Origin: an uncultured Eisenbergiella sp.
GTDB taxonomy: Bacteria > Bacillota > Clostridia > Lachnospirales > Lachnospiraceae
Length of the DNA stretch: 64,000 nt
Direction: 5' to 3'
NCBI GenBank assembly: GCA_910585455.1
Contig: CAJUEL010000013.1
Span: 45,532 to 109,531, forward strand
The notes beneath the pieces are model-generated. The model was not told the origin of the DNA. It made no database searches and saw only the letters and a list, made by a program, of their open reading frames with translations. Of this stretch, positions 61,078-64,000 are shown one piece after another. Made by a program: the position numbers and the translations under genes. Position 1 is the stretch's first letter. Every line of letters begins with the position of its first letter.

Positions 61078-61764
61078 ATGAGAAAATTTTTATCCGTATT
61101 GTCAGTATCTTTGCTGATTTTCTCTTTTACAGCCTGCGGCAGTGAGAAAGATTCACAGGGAAGCGGTGAGGGAAGCACGGAAACCTCTGTACAGGAAAGT
61201 AACGGTAAGGATGATTTTCCACAGGAGGAAAATGTGTCGGATGCCGGGCAGACTACAGAATCGGAAGACGGAGAGAAAGATCAGGCAGCAGGCAATATGG
61301 TACGACGGAGTATATTGCAAACTTGATAGCGTGTGAAGCAGGCGGAGATATACACCTGATTGAAACGGTTACGCCATACACAGCGGATTTTGATGAACTG
61401 CGGGATGTAAACCATGACGAGAGGGATCGGAATTATCTGCCGGAACTTAAGGGGAGTGATTTGGACATCGCCAAGTATGATATGGTGTTTGTAGGTTATC
61501 CGGTATGGGCAACCGATGTTCCGCAAGCAGTCCTGTCATTCTTAAATGAATATGACCTGTCAGGGAAAACAGTTATTCCATTCTGCACCCATGACGGATA
61601 TGGGGCAGGACATAGCTATCAGACGATTGCGGACGCAAGCCATGCGGCGGTTTCTTTGGATGGCATTGCGATTGAGGCAAAAGATGTGCCGAATGCTCAG
61701 GATACAGTATCTGATTGGCTTGCGAACATTGGGATACACGACTTATACCGACAAAAAAACTATA
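61078..61764 (+). pseudogene. Lipoprotein-flavodoxin gene, frameshifted near the FMN loop
   Basis: Frame 1 (61078-61326) gives a signal peptide with lipobox FTAC, a Ser/Glu-rich linker and then a stop. A different frame from about 61296 carries a flavodoxin: YGTTEYIANLIACEAGGDIH, MVFVGYPVWATDVPQAV and FCTHDGYGAGHS, with the last helix DWLANIGIH. The expected first beta strand and the beginning of the FMN loop are missing at the junction, so a small deletion disrupted the gene. The second frame then runs on into transposase sequence. Confidence 0.8.
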
Positions 61765-62309
61765 CTGAAGCGGTGGTTTCAGGGAAAGGAGATTATGTTC
61801 TTGCATTAAAGGGAAACCAGCAGCTGTTCCATGAAGAAGTCAGGGCCTATTTTGAGGAAGATGTGCTGGAACAGCTGAAAGGAAAGGAAGGCTGTTATAA
61901 AAAAACAGTGGAGCTGGAACACGGAGGCAGAGCCATCCGGGAATACTATATCACAGAAGAATACCGGTATTATATATGCAACATAGGGGAAGATGCGGAT
62001 GAATTTGAACGTGCAGCAAGAGGGCACTGGGGAGTAGAGGCGAAGCTTCACTGGCACCTTGATTTCACATTCCGCGACGATAAAAACACGAGCATGGGGA
62101 AGACAAGTGCAAAGAACCTGCAGATCATGAAAAAGATAGCGCTGGGCATACTTGGACTGGTAAAAGAAAGTTATAAAATGAGCATGAAACGAATCCGGTA
62201 CGAACTGTCATTGGATTATGAAAATGAGATAGAAAAGATGCTGTCCATGCTGGATATGGAAAGTGTAGAAAAAGCATTAAGCCAGAAGGACAAATCTGTT
62301 ATAAAATAA
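61765..62309 (+). mobile_element. ISAs1-type transposase, C-terminal fragment fused to the flavodoxin frame
   Basis: The last 180 or so codons match the end of ISAs1-family DDE transposases: GDYVLALKGNQ, EYYITEEYRYYI, then ARGHWGVEAKLHWHLDFTF with DDKNTSMGKTSAKNLQIMKK. The N-terminal half and the first catalytic Asp are absent, so it cannot transpose. It shares one open frame with the upstream flavodoxin, from TTG 61323. Confidence 0.82.
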
Positions 62310-62325
62310 GGTGTTTTTTCATATG

Positions 62326-62359
62326 ATTCGAACCTGCACCTATGGGTGCTGGTTCGAAT
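62326..62359. repeat. Inverted repeat after the transposase fragment
   Basis: ATTCGAACCTGCACC and GGTGCTGGTTCGAAT are 15-bp arms with one mismatch and a 4-bp centre. GGTTCGAAT resembles a tRNA T-arm, but no tRNA gene can be built around it. It may mark the old end of an inserted element. Confidence 0.6.
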
Positions 62360-62479
62360 AACAGTTTGCAAGTTTATCCTGCTTCGGCTTGTTTTCTTGT
62401 GGGAATTTGACGATAAGTATGGTATGATTAAATTCAAGTGTGTGAATCATACGAAATGGAAGAGAGGGCATTGGATGGT

Positions 62480-63556
62480 ATGGCGGAGAAGAATGAAATT
62501 GTTGGAGCTGGAAAGCGTGAACTTTTAGACATTTTTATAGAAGAAGAGGATAGAAAAGGCGCTGATCTTCTTAAAATGTCGGATTTTTTTAATGTATTTA
62601 TTGGAAAAATAGGTGCAGAGATGAAATCCGAGACGGAGTGGGAAGTAAATCTGGATATTAGAGGATTGCTTGGTCAGATTGCTGCAGCTATAAAGGGAGG
62701 CTTTGATATCTCAAAAATGGGTATGCTTGTTGCTGATTATTCTCATTTCAGTCAAGAGATTATTGATGGTTTAAAAGAAGGAATCTACCATGTAGGAGAA
62801 TCAAAGGAAGTAGCAGGAAACCTGCGGCCTGCAATTTTGGATGAAAACGGACAGCTTGTTAAATTCTTTACATTAAAGAAAGCCATTAATCCTGTAGAAA
62901 TTTTATCAGATATTTCCACATTATCAATGCAAACTTCCCTTAAGCGGATATCAGCACAGATTGAAGATGTCGGGAGAGATGTAAAGGGCATGATTGACTT
63001 TGCTCGACGTGAAGCATTGAGCAATAAATTCATGTATGCGAGAGACAGAATTATGTCGGCATCAACAGCGAGTTTGGAGGAGCAGGAGGATTTTTTTAAG
63101 GAGGCTGATACATATCTTATGCAGGGGTTGGAAGATTTGTATTCAGACATTACTGCGCAAGTGAAGAAACTTGCAGATCAGAAAGGTCCGTTTGCCAGTA
63201 TAAAAGCGATTGATACGTTGTTATCCTATATAAATGAAGATATGCAGATGATTCCACGCTATGTCGGATTGCGGGTGTATCTTCTCAATCTTAGGGAAAA
63301 AAATGAAGATGTTAATCGTATCCTTGCGCAGTACCAGTACCAATTGCGAATTTTAGCAGAAAGAAAAATTGGAGATGGTAAATACACAGCCTTAGAACTG
63401 ATACATAAAAATTACCCATATAACGGGGAAAATGTGGATTTTTGGATAAAACAACCAAAAGAGATGCTTGCGATAATAGGCTCTTGTGAAGCTGTGCTGG
63501 GGCAAAATGATAGGGATGTTTTTTATATTGATGCGGAGGATAATGATGATGAGTGA
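62480..63556 (+). CDS. Uncharacterised 358-residue protein
   Basis: I do not recognise this family. The sequence is soluble and largely helical: an N-terminal segment with IFIEEEDRKGADLLKMSDF, a stretch with small residues (LGQIAAAIKGGFDISKMG), and a long helical middle (SLKRISAQIEDVGRDVKGM). It ends in an acidic tail (IDAEDNDDE). There is no signal peptide or clear catalytic motif. The ATG at 62480 is the likely start, with GAGAGGG upstream. It overlaps the next gene by 8 bp, so the two are probably coupled. Composition is AT-rich. Confidence 0.75.
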   Translation: MAEKNEIVGAGKRELLDIFIEEEDRKGADLLKMSDFFNVFIGKIGAEMKSETEWEVNLDIRGLLGQIAAAIKGGFDISKMGMLVADYSHFSQEIIDGLKEGIYHVGESKEVAGNLRPAILDENGQLVKFFTLKKAINPVEILSDISTLSMQTSLKRISAQIEDVGRDVKGMIDFARREALSNKFMYARDRIMSASTASLEEQEDFFKEADTYLMQGLEDLYSDITAQVKKLADQKGPFASIKAIDTLLSYINEDMQMIPRYVGLRVYLLNLREKNEDVNRILAQYQYQLRILAERKIGDGKYTALELIHKNYPYNGENVDFWIKQPKEMLAIIGSCEAVLGQNDRDVFYIDAEDNDDE

Positions 63557-63758
63557 GATTGGAAAAGAACGGCGATGTAAATCCTGTGGAAAATTGTTAA
63601 TCGATGAGAAGATTTTGTGTAGACGATGCAAATTGAAAATGCGGAATACGGGAGGAAAGGTAGGCGGAATAATAAGCGGTCTGGTCGTAACTGCTTTTAG
63701 TGCAAACTCTCTTGCTAATGATGGTGAGGGGAAAAATGACGTTTCCAGTCCAGATTAA
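63549..63758 (+). CDS. Zinc-ribbon membrane microprotein
   Basis: The 69-residue product has a zinc ribbon, CKSCGKLLIDEKILCRRC, then a basic linker and one hydrophobic segment (VGGIISGLVVTAFSANSLA) near residues 40-58. It has a short acidic tail. It resembles small zinc-ribbon anchors but has no assigned role. The ATG at 63549 is eight bases after GGAGGA and lies inside the previous gene. Confidence 0.75.
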   Translation: MSEIGKERRCKSCGKLLIDEKILCRRCKLKMRNTGGKVGGIISGLVVTAFSANSLANDGEGKNDVSSPD

Positions 63759-63768
63759 CCCAAAGCCT

Positions 63769-63802
63769 AATAAATGCACACTCGAAAGGGTGTGCATTTA
63801 TT
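63769..63802 (+). terminator. Terminator after the zinc-ribbon gene
   Basis: AATAAATGCACAC and GTGTGCATTTATT are perfect 13-bp arms around an 8-nt loop. A/T-rich flanks allow use in both directions. Confidence 0.8.
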
Positions 63803-63860
63803 ATAAAGAAATTTTCATTAGGAGCTGTTTGAGAGGGTGCATTGGGGGTGCATCGTTGAA

Positions 63861-63912
63861 TTGTATCAATTTCGTTGTACCGATGAACATGGCAACAACG
63901 AAATTGATACAA
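63861..63912. repeat. 18-bp perfect inverted repeat near the right end
   Basis: TTGTATCAATTTCGTTGT and its exact complement (63895-63912) flank a 16-bp centre. No convincing gene is visible in 63804-64000. Confidence 0.8.
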
Positions 63913-64000
63913 TGGGGAAACGCTGAAATGGCTGAAAATGAAGGTTTTTGGCACATTTGGAGTGACCGGAAGCCTTTTCTTTTTATCTAAGATTTGTAGG

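Noticed and set aside
62326..62359. tRNA gene, because of the GGTTCGAAT arm
   Set aside because: No acceptor, D or anticodon arm can be drawn around it. It is an inverted repeat only.
63700..63990. A 96-codon frame at the right end
   Set aside because: It begins inside the zinc-ribbon gene and crosses a strong terminator and an 18-bp inverted repeat. It shows no recognisable protein character.

Overview
The window is a 64 kb chromosomal segment of an anaerobic, spore-forming Clostridia, most like a member of the Lachnospiraceae. This rests on the cell-division cluster running directly into spoIIGA-sigE-sigG, on ferredoxin-dependent oxidoreductases, on a meso-DAP-type MurE, and on families common in that group (EFR1 ferredoxin, DUF3842, DUF4358, DHHW). 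The core is moderately GC-rich. About 16-23.6 kb and 60.7-64 kb are visibly AT-richer and hold decayed or mobile pieces. No rRNA, tRNA or CRISPR array was seen.

Layout. 0-15.4 kb is housekeeping: the end of secG, rnr, smpB, murE, priA, def, fmt, a membrane zinc peptidase, rsmB, rlmN, a PP2C phosphatase / PASTA kinase pair, and rsgA. Several of these genes overlap by 4 bp (ATGA), so they are probably translationally coupled. 15.4-23.6 kb is an accessory stretch: an isochorismatase-like hydrolase, an APH-like kinase with a possible leader peptide, flavoproteins, a LysR regulator divergent from an aldo/keto reductase that carries a lipoprotein signal, an EFR1 ferredoxin, a broken flavoprotein, and a relic of a tyrosine recombinase. 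23.6-41.3 kb holds ychF and then mraZ-rsmH-ftsL-ftsI-pbp-mraY-murD-ftsW-ftsQ-ftsZ, followed by spoIIGA-sigE, nrdR (minus), ymxH (minus) and sigG. The control signals look classical: four 10-bp-phased MraZ boxes, a Spo0A-type spoIIG promoter with a 21-bp spacer, and a sigma-G-like promoter.

41.3-45.0 kb is a four-subunit 2-oxoacid:ferredoxin oxidoreductase operon behind a T-box leader whose specifier reads best as isoleucine. This suggests that the enzyme works in, or is tuned to, branched-chain amino acid metabolism. 45.6-54.0 kb is a nickel module. A promoter and an untyped attenuator-like leader precede larE-larB-larC (nickel-pincer nucleotide cofactor synthesis), and a complete five-gene Ni/peptide-type ABC transporter follows. 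No lactate racemase (larA) is in the window, so the enzyme that uses the cofactor is not visible. 54.1-58.5 kb carries an Rpn-type nuclease/transposase and a DUF4358-MBOAT-DHHW surface O-acetylation set. 58.5-62.3 kb is a second AKR-LysR-flavodoxin module, related in layout to the one at 17.9-22.5 kb. Here the flavodoxin is frameshifted and fused to an ISAs1-type transposase fragment. 62.4-63.8 kb has an unrecognised two-gene unit: a 358-residue protein and a zinc-ribbon membrane microprotein.

The most rewarding targets are the T-box-controlled oxidoreductase, the lar-nik module with its leader RNA, the lipoprotein aldo/keto reductase with an internal start, and the unknown pair at the right end.
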